Made by a program: the position numbers and the translations under genes. The notes beneath the pieces were generated by a model that did no database searches, was not told the origin of the DNA, and saw only the letters and a program-made list of their open reading frames with translations. A DNA stretch of 64,000 bases. It comes from Echinochloa phyllopogon. Taxonomy: Eukaryota; Streptophyta; Magnoliopsida; Poales; Poaceae. Within the stretch, counting starts at the first letter, position 1; each line of letters begins with the position of its first letter. Positions 1 to 9,505 of the stretch are shown here, one piece after another. The DNA is taken from assembly GCA_033239725.1 (NCBI GenBank), contig BTCW01000012.1, positions 17,898,001 through 17,962,000 of the forward strand, read 5' to 3'.

Positions 1-38
1 AGGAGGAGCCGGAGGCCACTGCAAAGGCTTATTATGAC

Positions 39-473
39 ATGTTGTCAGCGGCACAACAACCACTTCACTCGCACACTAAGGTTTCTCAATTGGATGCCGT
101 TGCACGTCTGTTGGCCGTCAAGTCCCAGTTTAGCTTGGGTCGAGACGCCTTTGACCACATCCTGACAGTTTTGGGCGCCCTCCTTCCGGAAGGTCACATT
201 CTGCCAAAGAAGATGTACGCGGCACAGAAACTTCTAAATGCACTTAAGATGTCGTATCAGAAGATACATGCTTGTCCGAATGGATGCATCTTATTTAGGA
301 AAGAATTTGCGGACGCAAAGCAATGTCCGAAGTGCAAGGCTTCTAGATTCGTGGAGATAGTCGGTGCTTATGGTAAGAAGAAGCAAAGCAAAATACCCGT
401 GAATATCCTACGGTACCTTCCACCTATACTTGGAGATGATCATCTGTCTTACCTGGAGATGATGTCTATATAG
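39..473 (+). pseudogene. TNP2-type CACTA transposase, N-terminal fragment
   Basis: The 144-residue reading frame matches the N-terminal part of plant TNP2 transposases (transposase family tnp2). It has the SQLDAVARLL segment, the LPEGHILPKK(M)Y segment, and a Cys pair CPKC preceded by CPNGC (probable zinc-binding cluster, residues about 79-99), ending in the YLPPI stretch. The catalytic body that should follow is missing: the frame runs into a junction near 432-463 where TGGAGATGAT occurs twice, 23 bp apart, and then stops. It is a deletion derivative that cannot encode an active transposase. Confidence 0.8.
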
Positions 474-910
474 TGGCTCAACAAGCCACCCAGGTGTATT
501 ATTTGTCATACCCGTGCAAAAAGGACAAAAGGCTTGAGGGTTGGGACGTTGTATACAAAGTGTCGTCACGCGGTAAACTACCAGTCCCAAACAATGAAGA
601 TTATAATATAGATCCAAACACCTATGATGGAGAGTTCTTCCAAGAAAATGGGCTAGAAGGGTCTTTTGAGATAGACTTAACCCAAGCGGTCGGAATGGAT
701 TTAGACTCAGAAATGTTTGTTGACGAGGACACTGGAGATGTGGTTCATAATGCTAAGGAGGTAGAGTTACTAGAGCGATTACAATTAGGCAATGACGAAG
801 ACGACGACATTCCTCCACCTTTGGAGGACGACCATGAACATCTCGAAATGTACGATAGTGATGATGCGACCGTTGATCCAGATAATCCTGATCCGGATGA
901 TTATTTCTAA
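455..910 (+). pseudogene. TNP2-type transposase gene, C-terminal (DUF4216-like) remnant
   Basis: In a different frame from the N-terminal fragment, the sequence resumes with GDDVYIVAQQATQVYYL and a run of acidic residues (EDDDIPPP, DPDNPDPDD) before TAA at 908-910. This resembles the DUF4216 region and acidic tail found at the end of CACTA tnp2 genes, where phrases like 'AxQAxQVxYLxxP' are common. It joins directly to the N-terminal fragment, so the central part of the gene has been deleted. DUF4216 is assigned by memory of the family; the CACTA context supports it. Confidence 0.65.
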
Positions 911-1060
911 TAAAAGTACGTTTATATATTGCATCATCTCTTTCTAATAGTTTATGTCGGGTCATATTTCTTATATATTACATGTTTTTCTAATAATTTA
1001 TGTTTATATGTGAAATCTAATAATTGTATGTTTTTGTTGATCGCAGGTGATTGAACCAAT

Positions 1061-3299
1061 ATGGTGGGTCGTGGCGGTGCGATGAGGAACGTCATGTCGT
1101 TGTACCGGAAGTTTAAAGATGGGGGGTCTGAGGCAGCTGGGTCGTCTGGTGCCAAGGGCAAGGGGCGAAAGAAGAAGGCCACAGGCGGGGGGCGAGGCAA
1201 GGGCAAGAGGCGAGAGCGGACCCCCGTACCTTCGTCGTCTTCGTCCGACGAGGACTTTGTTCCTTCGGCGGCAGACACTCGGGCCGCGGAGCACGAGTAC
1301 CGCGAGGACGAGGAGCACGAGGCAGCGGATCACGTGGCCGAGGAGCACGGGGCCGAGGACCACGGGGCCGAGGACCCCGAGGGTGAGGACGTAGAGGGGT
1401 CCACCTCCTCTGAGAACTCGGCCCTTTGGCAGCGAGGCCCCTCGCAACTCCCGAAGCGCCCGATACCCATGGAGCGTCGCCCCGTGATTGCACACAGCTC
1501 TCCAAGGTAAGTAATTTTAGATGTTACACAGACCTTCTCTTTTCATATTCATATGTTGGAAATCACAATATGGACTAACAATTTATCTTAATCACTTGGG
1601 CAGGAATTGGGTGATGGTCACCCCAGGCGCTGGTCACGCCCGCAAAGTCAACGGCATCCTGGGTCTTCTTTGCAGGGAGCTGTTTCCGGGTCTGGTGACC
1701 ATTGGCGGCAGGGAGGAGCCGGCCTACACCTTTGACCACTACGTCGCCGCTGGCGATCAGGAGGACCGGGAGCGCAGGATCTTCAACAACAAGGCCGAGC
1801 GGGTAAAGGGAGAGCTTTGGGTAAGTATTCGTTGCACTACACTGCTCAACACAACACTTTCATTGAACAATCTACAAATAATGCAACATTCATCGTGTAT
1901 ATATGCGCAGGACTTTTACAGATGCGCCCCGGGACAGGAGGCTTCGGCGGATGCTGTGGCACATGCAGCCTGCTGGAAGCTTGTCAAGGACCTGCACTAC
2001 GATGCGCACGTGCAGGCCGTAATTGATTATTTCGCAGCACTCAAGATCTCCGTGAAGAAAACGGAGGCAAGAAACATGAAGTTGACCAAGGAGCAGTATC
2101 TGGCGGTATGTAAATCGATACTGTTTTATTCTAAGATTAAGTACTTTAAATTCGATCTTGTTATATGTCGTACACTTGATGTCTTGTAGGCGATTCCGTG
2201 GTGGTGCGCCCCGCATCCCACGTGCTGGGAGGTGATAGTCGACAAGTGGTGCAGCGCCGAGTGGGCCGCTCAGCACGACCTTTGCCGGGAGCGGCGTTTG
2301 CTGATGCCCGGTGTCTCACACCATCAGGGCAGCCTTAGCCTCGAGGAGTACAGGGCCAAATGGGTACGCCGAGTCATTTCTATATTCGCTCACTCTATTC
2401 TGTGTAATTACTAATTCATATTGTTTGTTTTTTCAGTCGGCGTCACATGGTGGTGCGCCTTGCTCACAGCTCGAGGCTTTTGCTATGGCCCACAAGGGCA
2501 AGGCGACCTCCGACGTCCGGTACAACCCGGAGGACAGGCCCGCGGCATACAGCAACGCCAGCGTCCACAGTCGCCTCACAGCATATCAAGAGGTCGCGAA
2601 GGAGGTCCACGGGCCAGACTGGGATCCGACCGCCCACGACATTGATGGAGAAGTGGTCATGAGGGCGGGAGGAGGCAAGAAGCACGGGCGGTACTTGATC
2701 GCCAACAACACCATCGACACGGCCGCTACCCCCACACTCTCCCAGATTCGAGCCAGGAGCACGAGCTCTTCCGCGCCTATCCGCCAGCCTCTTCCCGGTT
2801 CACACTTCGGGATGCAGGCACTCCAAGTTATTTCTGTTTCTATCTTTATACGTGAAGTTTGCTTACGTTTATAATGTATTATAACAATGTGATTGAATAT
2901 TGCAGGCCCGGTTGGATGAAGAGACGGAGAGACGGATGCAGCTGGAGGCGGAGGTGCAGCGGATGAAGGACGCGGAGGCCGAGAAAGAGAGGCAGAAGGA
3001 GGAGGCCGAGCGGACGAACCGAGCGTGGCAGGAGCAGGTATTTGCCTACCTGCAGAACAAGGTCCGCCGCCGCCGATGCCACCACCGCCTCCACCACCAC
3101 GTGTGCCTATTTCTCTCGTGAGTCACTTGAGAACCCTATGATTTCATTTCACAACTCATTTCTGTCGAAAATCTTGTAACACACACAACTAATCTCTTTT
3201 GGGCAGGCTCCTGGCTCGGCCGCGTCGAATGACGGCCCTCAAGACGAAGACGTTGCGGCGCGGGCGGTTAGATCGTTGTTCGGACCCCCTCTTCCGTGA
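1061..3299 (+). CDS. Second CACTA gene, plant transposase (Ptta/En/Spm, Transposase_24-like)
   Basis: This is a multi-exon gene on the element's strand. Plausible exons are 1061-1506 (basic then acidic low-complexity N-terminus; donor GTAAGT), about 1604-1818 (NWVMVTPGAGHARKVN..., donor GTAAGT), about 1911-2106, about 2190-2361, about 2437-2816, about 2906-3120 (charged coiled coil, RLDEETERRMQLEAEVQ) and about 3208-3299, with stop TGA 3297-3299. The central domain has the DPxxWxxxVDKWxS-like pattern (WEVIVDKWCSAEW) and a 'W..A.H' motif typical of the Ptta/En/Spm plant transposase family (PF03004), thought to act like TNPA as a DNA-binding partner. One small frame slip near 3060-3120 may exist (a proline-rich alternative frame fits better). 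Exon ends are by eye. Confidence 0.7.
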
Positions 3300-3570
3300 G
3301 TGATGGATGTTGGACTTTGTAAACATATGAATGATGGATGTTGGATGTTTGGATATTGAATTTGTGACATTTCTGTGATGTTGGATGGTTTAGTGACTTA
3401 TATGTGTTTGTTTATGGTTGTTTGATGGTTTAGTGGCTGTATATATATATGAATTGCATGTGATGCCTATTATAAACTGACTGTAATGCATATTAGAAAC
3501 TGCCTGTGATGTTTTTGTTGAGGGGTCCTTTTAACGCAAAAAATTAATGAAAACAGGAAAAAAATTGATG

Positions 3571-4104
3571 CTTTGCCAAGTGTTACACTCGGCAAAGAGG
3601 TGCTTTGCCGAGTGTATTGGCTTTAACACTCGGCAAAGAGGCTGTTTCTGTCATTTCTGGAGCAGTCTTTGTCGAGTGTTCAGGCTTTGCCGAGTGTGTT
3701 GGCCTTAACACTCGGCAAAGATGCAACCTTTGCCGAGTGTTAAAGCCCTTACACTCGGCAAAGGGTTGTCCAGGGCCTGCCCCCTAACCAGGCTTTGCCG
3801 AGTGTCGGGGCCCAACACTCGGCAAAGGCTGGTGTCTTTGCCGAGTGTGACACTCGGCAAAGGCTCCGTTAGCACTAACAGCCGGCCGCGGACGGCGTCG
3901 CGCCGCCCGCGGCCGTCTGTTAGTGCTTTATTTTGCCGAGTGCTGGCTTTGCACTCGGCAAAGCCTTTGCCGAGTGCCCGACAGAAGACACTCGGCAAAG
4001 GGCCTGTTTGCCAACACGAGCTATGCCGTAACCCCTTTGCCGAGTGTATTTCGGGGTTTGCCGAGTGCCCCAGGCACTCGGCAAACTCCGGGTTTCCCGT
4101 AGTG
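3571..4104. repeat. CACTA subterminal repeat array
   Basis: About nine copies of TTTGCCGAGTG and about nine of the inverse CACTCGGCAAA alternate over 530 bp, with a few one-base variants (for example TTTGCCAAGTG near 3573). These are the binding-site-like subterminal motifs of grass CACTA elements. In the middle (about 3871-3926) a GC-rich hairpin is formed by AGCACTAACAG and CTGTTAGTGCT flanking CGGCCGCGG/CCGCGGCCG. Confidence 0.9.
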
Positions 4105-4113
4105 ATACGTGTG

Positions 4114-4116
<3 letters not shown>

Positions 4117-4158
<42 letters not shown>
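4117..4158. repeat. (AT)n microsatellite
   Basis: An almost pure AT dinucleotide tract of about 42 bp lies just outside the CACTA 3' end. Confidence 0.95.
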
Positions 4159-4161
<3 letters not shown>

Positions 4162-4235
4162 TGTCTACAGGTGTATATATGTGGACTAGCTTTACAGCCA
4201 GAGCCTAATGATACAAAATTATACCAAGTACTTAC

Positions 4236-4325
4236 TGCCTCGCTAGTGCTCGCAAACTCCATGGTCGAGGCCACCTTAATATCCACATCGCCACATCGGC
4301 TGCCAGTGTAATTTATCTCCATTAT
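4236..4325 (-). other. Orphan exon-like segment, unrecognised
   Basis: On the minus strand a 90-bp segment is flanked by a good acceptor (TTGTTCAG at its start) and a consensus donor (GTAAGT at its end) and is open in phase 0 for 30 codons, including NYTGSRCGDVDIKVASTMEF. I do not recognise the protein. Neighbouring exons of the same gene are not visible, so it may be a leftover of a gene disrupted by the CACTA insertion, or a captured exon. It could also be chance. Confidence 0.3.
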
Positions 4326-5118
4326 CTGAACAAAATCAAACACCGACATTATTTTTACCAAGAAGGTGGGTATAATTTTATATTGGAAACAAAACGTGTC
4401 AGTTGTAGGAAGCAACTATCATCAGGTGCATGATTTAACCTATAGTAAAAATATGAAACATGTTACTCCTACATGTTAACACATATACCGTGTTCTTTAA
4501 TTTGAGAGATCTGATTGAACCAAACTGAGACATTATAAGCAAACTCAATTCCAGTCCACATTCAAATTAATTTGTCTAAGTAAGTCCATGAGATACTCAG
4601 ATTTCCATTGTTTTTTAGGAGCACATGAATTCCAAGATTCATAACTAAACGTATGAATAGATCAAGCTAGGAGTAGGAGGACATGATCTGGCGGCCATGC
4701 ATAGCCGAAATCAACTGGCGGGTCGTCGAGGCTGCGGGCACCGTGTCCACGTGAAGGAGAAGACGTACCACCCCCACCATCACGGAGGAAGAGAACCTCA
4801 TCGCCGTCTTTCTTGCAGCCGTGATGGGCTTCCGCTGGCCGGCCTGCTCGGGCAATGGTGACGAAGAGGCCGGCGGGAGGAGGCAGGAGGTGTTGGCGCA
4901 TGGCGCTGGCGGCTCCGATCCCGGCCCGGCCGTCCTCCCGAGTCACCCCCGAGAAGATTGACGCAGGCGTCGGGTATTGTCCGTCCGTTCCATCGTATTT
5001 TGTTTGCAGCCTTGTGTGGATCAGGTTGATCTTGAATGATTTTTGGTTGTATATATGATTTTTTGTTGTGTGGTTAGCAATTAGACCGACATGGGTTTCA
5101 ATGGACTGACTGTATGCT
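4326..5118. other. No gene recognised
   Basis: AT-rich to about 4650, then a GC-richer stretch (4660-4960) with short open frames on both strands that match nothing I know. It lies downstream of the F-box remnant and may be its decayed 3' part. Confidence 0.4.
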
Positions 5119-5446
5119 TCAGGATCCAGGCCACTGTTGTCCTGCATAATCCTCAAGAGCCCAGATACTAATAGACACTTTGTCGTCGTCATTTTGATTG
5201 TTCCTTATATGCACAGCATGCAAGTGCCCTTGAGATACTCCAATGAAATCAAAATCACGCGGAGTAGGGATTTTCCCCCATGTCCTCCCGTCTATGTCCA
5301 CAGTGAGAAATGAAGAAGAACCAGGGCTTGTCAAATGCAGAATGCCGCCGTTGAAGAAAGACTGAATCCCAACTTGCGACAGTGCCATCACCCCATTCGC
5401 TCTGCCTGTACGTCCACGCTCCAGTTTCCGACGAGTATATCTCCAT
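5119..5446 (-). pseudogene. F-box protein gene, C-terminal fragment (copy A)
   Basis: Read on the minus strand, two overlapping frames give the C-terminal associated domain of a large grass F-box family: EIYSSETGAWTYRQSEWGD, then (after a frame change near 5370) SFFNGGILHLTS, FLTVDIDGRTWGKIP, FDFIGVSQGHLHA and SIWALEDYAGQQW, ending at a TGA. In intact relatives this region follows the F-box and is taken to bind the ubiquitination substrate. It is separated from its N-terminal half (6822-7320) by the inverted-repeat structure at 5484-6881, and with the frame change it is a pseudogene. Confidence 0.7.
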
Positions 5447-5483
5447 TCCTGTGACTCGATTCCGCAGCTCGAAGGTTTCCTGT

Positions 5484-6881
5484 GACGGCGTCTCACTCTC
5501 ACCCCACCGTCGGTCTGGGCTTCGATCCAGGAGAAAATTGCAGTTTTGGTATTTAAAACGTTGCGCTTCGCAGTTTTGTCATTTCTAACGTCGTCTTCGT
5601 AAAAATGGGCTTCGAAACGTTGTCCTCTCGTTTTCCATGCCATTAGGTGTATTTTCCCACTTTTCTAATCAAAATACATGTATTCTGTGAATGAAATGAC
5701 AATTTTGCCCTTCTGCTATTTTTTCTTGGATCGAGACGTACTTTTTTTTTCTTCTGAGAGACGCCGTGGCAGTGCAGTGTGACATGACGAGCTTCCGTCA
5801 AGCACCAGCGCCGACGCGGACGGAGCTGCTGCAATGGACGCGTCGTGTGCCTCCAGTGGCCGGAGGATGGGGCGCTGCTCCGAGGGGCGGTGCGGCGGGG
5901 CTAGCTGCTGCTCTGGCGGCCAGCAAGCGGGTCGACCAGCAGCTCTGGAGTCCAGTACGGCAGGGCAAGCTGCTTCTCCGGCGGCCGTGACTCCACGTCA
6001 TGAGCTGCAGGTTACATGTCATGTCACAGCTCGTAGCTCCATGGTCCATGGATTTGTGGGTTTGAATACTCAAATGCCAAATGGATTCGCAAGACATCAA
6101 CGGAGCTCTGATTTAATTAGGATTCAACATGGATGACGAATTTCACCGAGAGTGAGCGTCGGGTTGGGGATTCCAATGAGCACGACATTCTAAGAGCTCG
6201 TCGCGTCGGCGCCGGTGCAGGTCAAGGCGGAGCAGGGTGGGACAGGGGCGCAGGTTGGGACAGGGGCACAGATCGAGGCGGAGCAGGATGGGGCACACAG
6301 GGCGAGGCGGAGCAGGGCGGCGCAGCTGCGGGAGCTGCCGGCGGCGTGCGGCACAGCTGCAGGAGCAAGGCGGCGGCTTGCGGTCTTGGGTGGCACGGCT
6401 GCTGCCGGCGGCGTGTGTCCGCGGGAGCGAGGCGGGGCACGGCGGCGCACGACCGCGGGAGCGAGGCGGCGGCATGGCCCCAGGCAGCGTGGCCGCGAGA
6501 TTGAGGCGGCAACGCGCGGGAGCCGGGCGGCGGCGCACGGCTGTGGGAGGCCGGCGGCATGGCCCTTGGCGGCGTGACCTGGTTGGGGATGAGCGGGAGG
6601 CAGCGGTACATCTGTCTCGGAAGAAAAAAAGTATAAAAAAATAGCAGAGGGGTAAAATTGTTCTTTCATTTAATTTATAGAATACATGTATTTTGATTAG
6701 AAAATATGAGAAATATATCTAATGGTATGGAAAATGATAGGACAACGTTTCGAGGCCCATTTTTACGAAGACAATGTTAGAAATGGCGAAACTGCGAAGC
6801 GTAACGTCTCGAGTACCAAAACTACAATTCTCTCCTGGATCGAAGCCCAGACGGATGGTGGGGTAAGAGTGAGACGCCGTC
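5484..6881. repeat. Long inverted repeat (about 242-247-bp arms, about 0.9-kb GC-rich loop)
   Basis: The left arm (5484-5725) and right arm (6635-6881) are reverse complements with scattered mismatches. Shared blocks include GGCTTCGATCCAGGAGA, AAAAATGGGC(T/C)TCGAAACGTTG and AATCAAAATACATGTATTCT. The outer ~45 bp of both arms are F-box coding sequence (DDGVSLLPHHPS / CDGVSLSPHRRS). The loop is GC-rich on its right side (6190-6590) with many overlapping shadow frames and no recognisable protein. It looks like a MULE or Pack-MULE-type element with long terminal inverted repeats, or an inverted duplication within the F-box gene. No convincing 9-bp target duplication was seen at the outer edges. 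Confidence 0.75.
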
Positions 6882-7320
6882 GTCGCTTCTGTGTCCGGCA
6901 AAGGGCAAATCAACCCACTTCTCCGTCGCCGGGTTGCAGACGAAATAGCGAGATCCGTTGTGCGAGCACATCCTCGCGTCCGCACAGGAGAAGGCCATTG
7001 CAGGAGTCGAAGAAGCACGCATCCCTGTCGCCGGGCGGCAGGAACGAGAAAAGAGGGGTCGGCGACCATGGGCGCGCCTCTCCCCGACGCGTTGACGAAG
7101 TGGCGGACGTACCGCAAGGGGCCGAAGAGGGGCGTGGTGCAGAAGAAGAAGCCGGCCATGGATTGGGGGCACCTGCGGCGGACGGCGGGGTCGGAGCAGA
7201 GGGCGCGCCGTGACCGGGAGACGCACTTGAAGCGGCAGAGCGAGCGGTAGGGCACCCGCGCGAGGACCACGCGCGGCTTCTTGCCGGAGATGGACCTCAC
7301 CTCCATCCCGTCGTCCTGGT
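6822..7320 (-). pseudogene. F-box protein gene, N-terminal half (copy A)
   Basis: The minus strand encodes ARVPYRSLCRFKCVSRSRRA, CSDPAVRRRCPQSMAGFFF, then FVNASGRGAPMVADPSF and, after a frame change near 7000, SRYFVCNPATEKWVDLPFAG and DDGVSLLPHHPSG. These are hallmarks of the grass F-box/associated-domain family (helix 3 of the F-box, then the first repeats of the associated domain). The normal LPDDLL..EIL start of the F-box is missing, replaced by unrelated sequence upstream of 7320. Its C-terminal half is at 5119-5446, beyond the inverted repeat. Confidence 0.7.
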
Positions 7321-7479
7321 GGCGGTGGTCGGGGTCCGATCTGCAGCAGCGCTGTGGCGGCGGAGTGAGGACACGGCACCGAGAGACCGCTGATCGAGCT
7401 GCAAATGGTTTTCGTTTGTATGAGTAGGTCGGAAATGGTAACCGCCTTTGCTTGGCCTCTGGGCCGTCGATCGTCCTGG

Positions 7480-7740
7480 TGGCATTGGTCCTTATCGTGC
7501 ACGAGCAGAAACACTGAAGTGGGAGGACACTGGACACGGCTGGGTCGAAGCCCGAACGGATGACCGGATAACTTCTCTTCATCGGTTCTGTATCTGGCAG
7601 ATCATCCACTTCTCCGTCGCAGGATTGCAAACAAAATACCTAGATCCAACATGTGTATGAACATCCTTGCGCCGACATAGGAAAAGGCCATTGCAGGGTG
7701 GACCCAGCTTTCTATGAAGACTAGGGCCTGGAAGCGAGTG
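7480..7740 (-). pseudogene. F-box protein gene, middle fragment (copy B)
   Basis: The minus strand shows NGLFLCRRKDVHTHVGSRYF, FVCNPATEKWMICQ and, in another frame, IRSGFDPAVSSVLPLQCF, the same blocks as in copy A and in intact family members (CNPATEKW; FDPAVSSHFHVF). Frames change at least twice and a stop follows the first block. It lies immediately beside the solo LTR and continues the fragment at 9205-9502 on the other side, so the LTR element entered this gene copy. Confidence 0.65.
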
Positions 7741-7796
7741 TGTGGACTACAATTCTGTTTCTGGACCAAAACTGAGATGTGATAGTGGAAATTATT

Positions 7797-9186
7797 TGTC
7801 GGGGACAGATCCAGGGGGTCCCCTAACCGTCGGGGTAATCACCCTCCAAAAAACGATCAACCATGAAAGGCCGAATCACCGGCAGCCCGAAAGGGCCACC
7901 AAGGCAGCGCGGCCCGTCACAGCCTATCGCGGCCCAAGAACGGCCGTCCGAGCTCGCCTGTCAAGGGGGCCCAAGCCGCGCGCCCCCGTCCCCCCCCCCC
8001 CCCCCCCCCCCGCTCGAGGGCCGCGCACCCCCTCGAGCAGGCACAACGCAAAACTCCGCCTCGCTCGAGGGCCGCGTACCCCCTCGAGCGGGCGAGCCAA
8101 CTCCGTCTCGCTCGAGGCCACCCCTCTACATAACGCGGCACGCCCCGGCGCCCCGCCCGACAACGGCATTTAATGCCCGCCCCATCAGGCGGGCGCCGAA
8201 GTCAAAAGGCAATCTCTCCCCACGCCGCGCCGCTGACACCGCAGAGCCCGCTGTTTCAACTACTCCGGTCACTATGCGTCCTCACCACCACTGTGAGGAC
8301 GCATGCGGCGCTGCGCAAGGCCCTGTGCGGACTTACAGGCGTCAATCCGCACCACTATTCCACCCGCTCCCGTCCTTTCGCCCCCGGCGCGGCCCTCGAA
8401 TGGGCGTGAAGAACCCTCGAACGAATATACGAGCAGCAACCGAGTACGGACTCCGGTCAGGCGTGGTCCGGTGATGACGAACGCCGGGTCAAATCCACCA
8501 ACTCTCGGCCATTCCCCGGCAAACCGGGCACGCCGCGCACTGTGGTCGACAGCAAGCGCCATGCCGGTCCCTGTGCCGCCAACTCTCGTCCTTCCCCACC
8601 TGCCACGCCCTCGAATCAACCAGCGGCGGGCAGCTGGGTGCGGATTACGGCAGCGCCACCCCTCGAAATCACTCCAGGACAAGCACGGGGACGGCCATGA
8701 CGCCCGCAGAAGCCGGAGCTCGCCATAAATCCCCCGCCAGGGTCAAGGACGACCGCACGCCCAGCGCCACGCTCTCCGGTACACACCTCTGTAGCGCACA
8801 CTGTACCTGTACTTGTAAGCCCCTCCCCCCCTTCTCTCCTTGGCCTATAAAAGGAGGGAGGGGGAGAGAGAGGAGGGGGAGGAGGACGGGGACACGACCA
8901 CCGCCTGACACGATATTGGCACTCGCCTTAATCACTTTCACACTCATTTTCAGGGACTTGGAGACTCTTTCTCCTCTCCCGCCGTGCTTGTAGCCCCCCA
9001 CTGCAAGCACTCCGGTGCAAGATAGTACAGCGCCCCGAGCGCACCCTGCTGGACGTACGACCTCACGGTCGGAACCAGGATAAACCCTCGTCTCATTGTG
9101 CTAGCTCTTGCATCAACCGTCAGGGGACGGGACACAGCGCATTCTGTGTGGCACTGAGGATTAGCCGCCCAATCCCAACACCGACA
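7797..9186 (+). mobile_element. Solo LTR of the Tat-type gypsy element, with TSD TTATT
   Basis: A 1390-bp sequence starting TGTCGGGGACAGATCC and ending CAACACCGACA matches the LTRs of the complete element at 21258-37229. It is flanked by a perfect 5-bp duplication, TTATT, at 7792-7796 and 9187-9191. No internal region is present, so it arose by recombination between LTRs. It carries the same promoter-like CCTATAAAAGG (8844-8854) as the full element. It is about 110 bp shorter than the intact LTRs because it has fewer of the ~47-bp CTCGAGGG...GCGAGCCAACTCC tandem units near 8015-8130, and it contains a long poly(C) tract (about 7991-8011). Confidence 0.95.
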
Positions 9187-9204
9187 TTATTGGGCCACTA
9201 TTAG

Positions 9205-9502
9205 GGCCATGGCCTGGGTGGCCTTAGGCGCAGGCCCGCCACATTTGCAGCTATGGTAGATGATCGCATCCCTATGACCAAGTGGCAGGAAAGACAGGCT
9301 GGGTAGCGTCGACAATGGCTGGTGAAAGCTAAAACTTTCGGGCCACTCGATGCGTTGATGAAGTGGCTGGTGAAAGCTAAAACTTTCGGACAGGTGTGCA
9401 GTCTGGTAAAGAAGAAGCCCAACAGAGGGGACTCTTGCGGCGGTCGGAGCGAAGGGCGAGCCATGGCCGGGAGACGCACTTGAAGCGGCAGAGCGACTTG
9501 TA
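9205..9502 (-). pseudogene. F-box protein gene, fragment after the F-box (copy B)
   Basis: The minus strand begins YKSLCRFKCVSRPW (second half of an F-box), then LLGFFFTRLHT and HFINASSG, matching the order CRFKCVS, GFFF, FVNASGRG of copy A. A ~35-bp piece (GAAAGCTAAAACTTTCGG, twice, 9327-9390) is tandemly duplicated inside it, making the repeated VLAFTSH residues. It is cut off from its F-box start by the insertion at 9503-10787 and from its continuation by the solo LTR. Confidence 0.65.
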
Positions 9503-9505
9503 GCC

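Larger units (their letters stand above)
1..4104 (+). mobile_element. CACTA (En/Spm-type) transposon, 3' part
   Basis: The window opens inside a CACTA element whose 5' end lies upstream. The 3' terminus reads ...GGGTTTCCCGTAGTG, the reverse complement of a CACTA-type end (CACTACGGGAAACCC), and stops at 4104; the next three bases (ATA) would be one copy of the 3-bp target duplication. Inside, in the same direction, are a tnp2 remnant, a second multi-exon gene and a dense subterminal repeat array, the usual order for grass CACTA elements. The internal deletion in tnp2 suggests that this copy is not autonomous. Confidence 0.9.

Noticed and set aside
6190..6669. Overlapping long frames in the loop of the inverted repeat
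   Set aside because: All six frames are open because of GC-rich repetitive composition; none resembles a known protein.
7863..8728. Several long plus-strand open frames with proline/arginine-rich products
   Set aside because: They lie within the solo LTR and recur in the other two LTRs, including its tandem GC-rich units; not genes.
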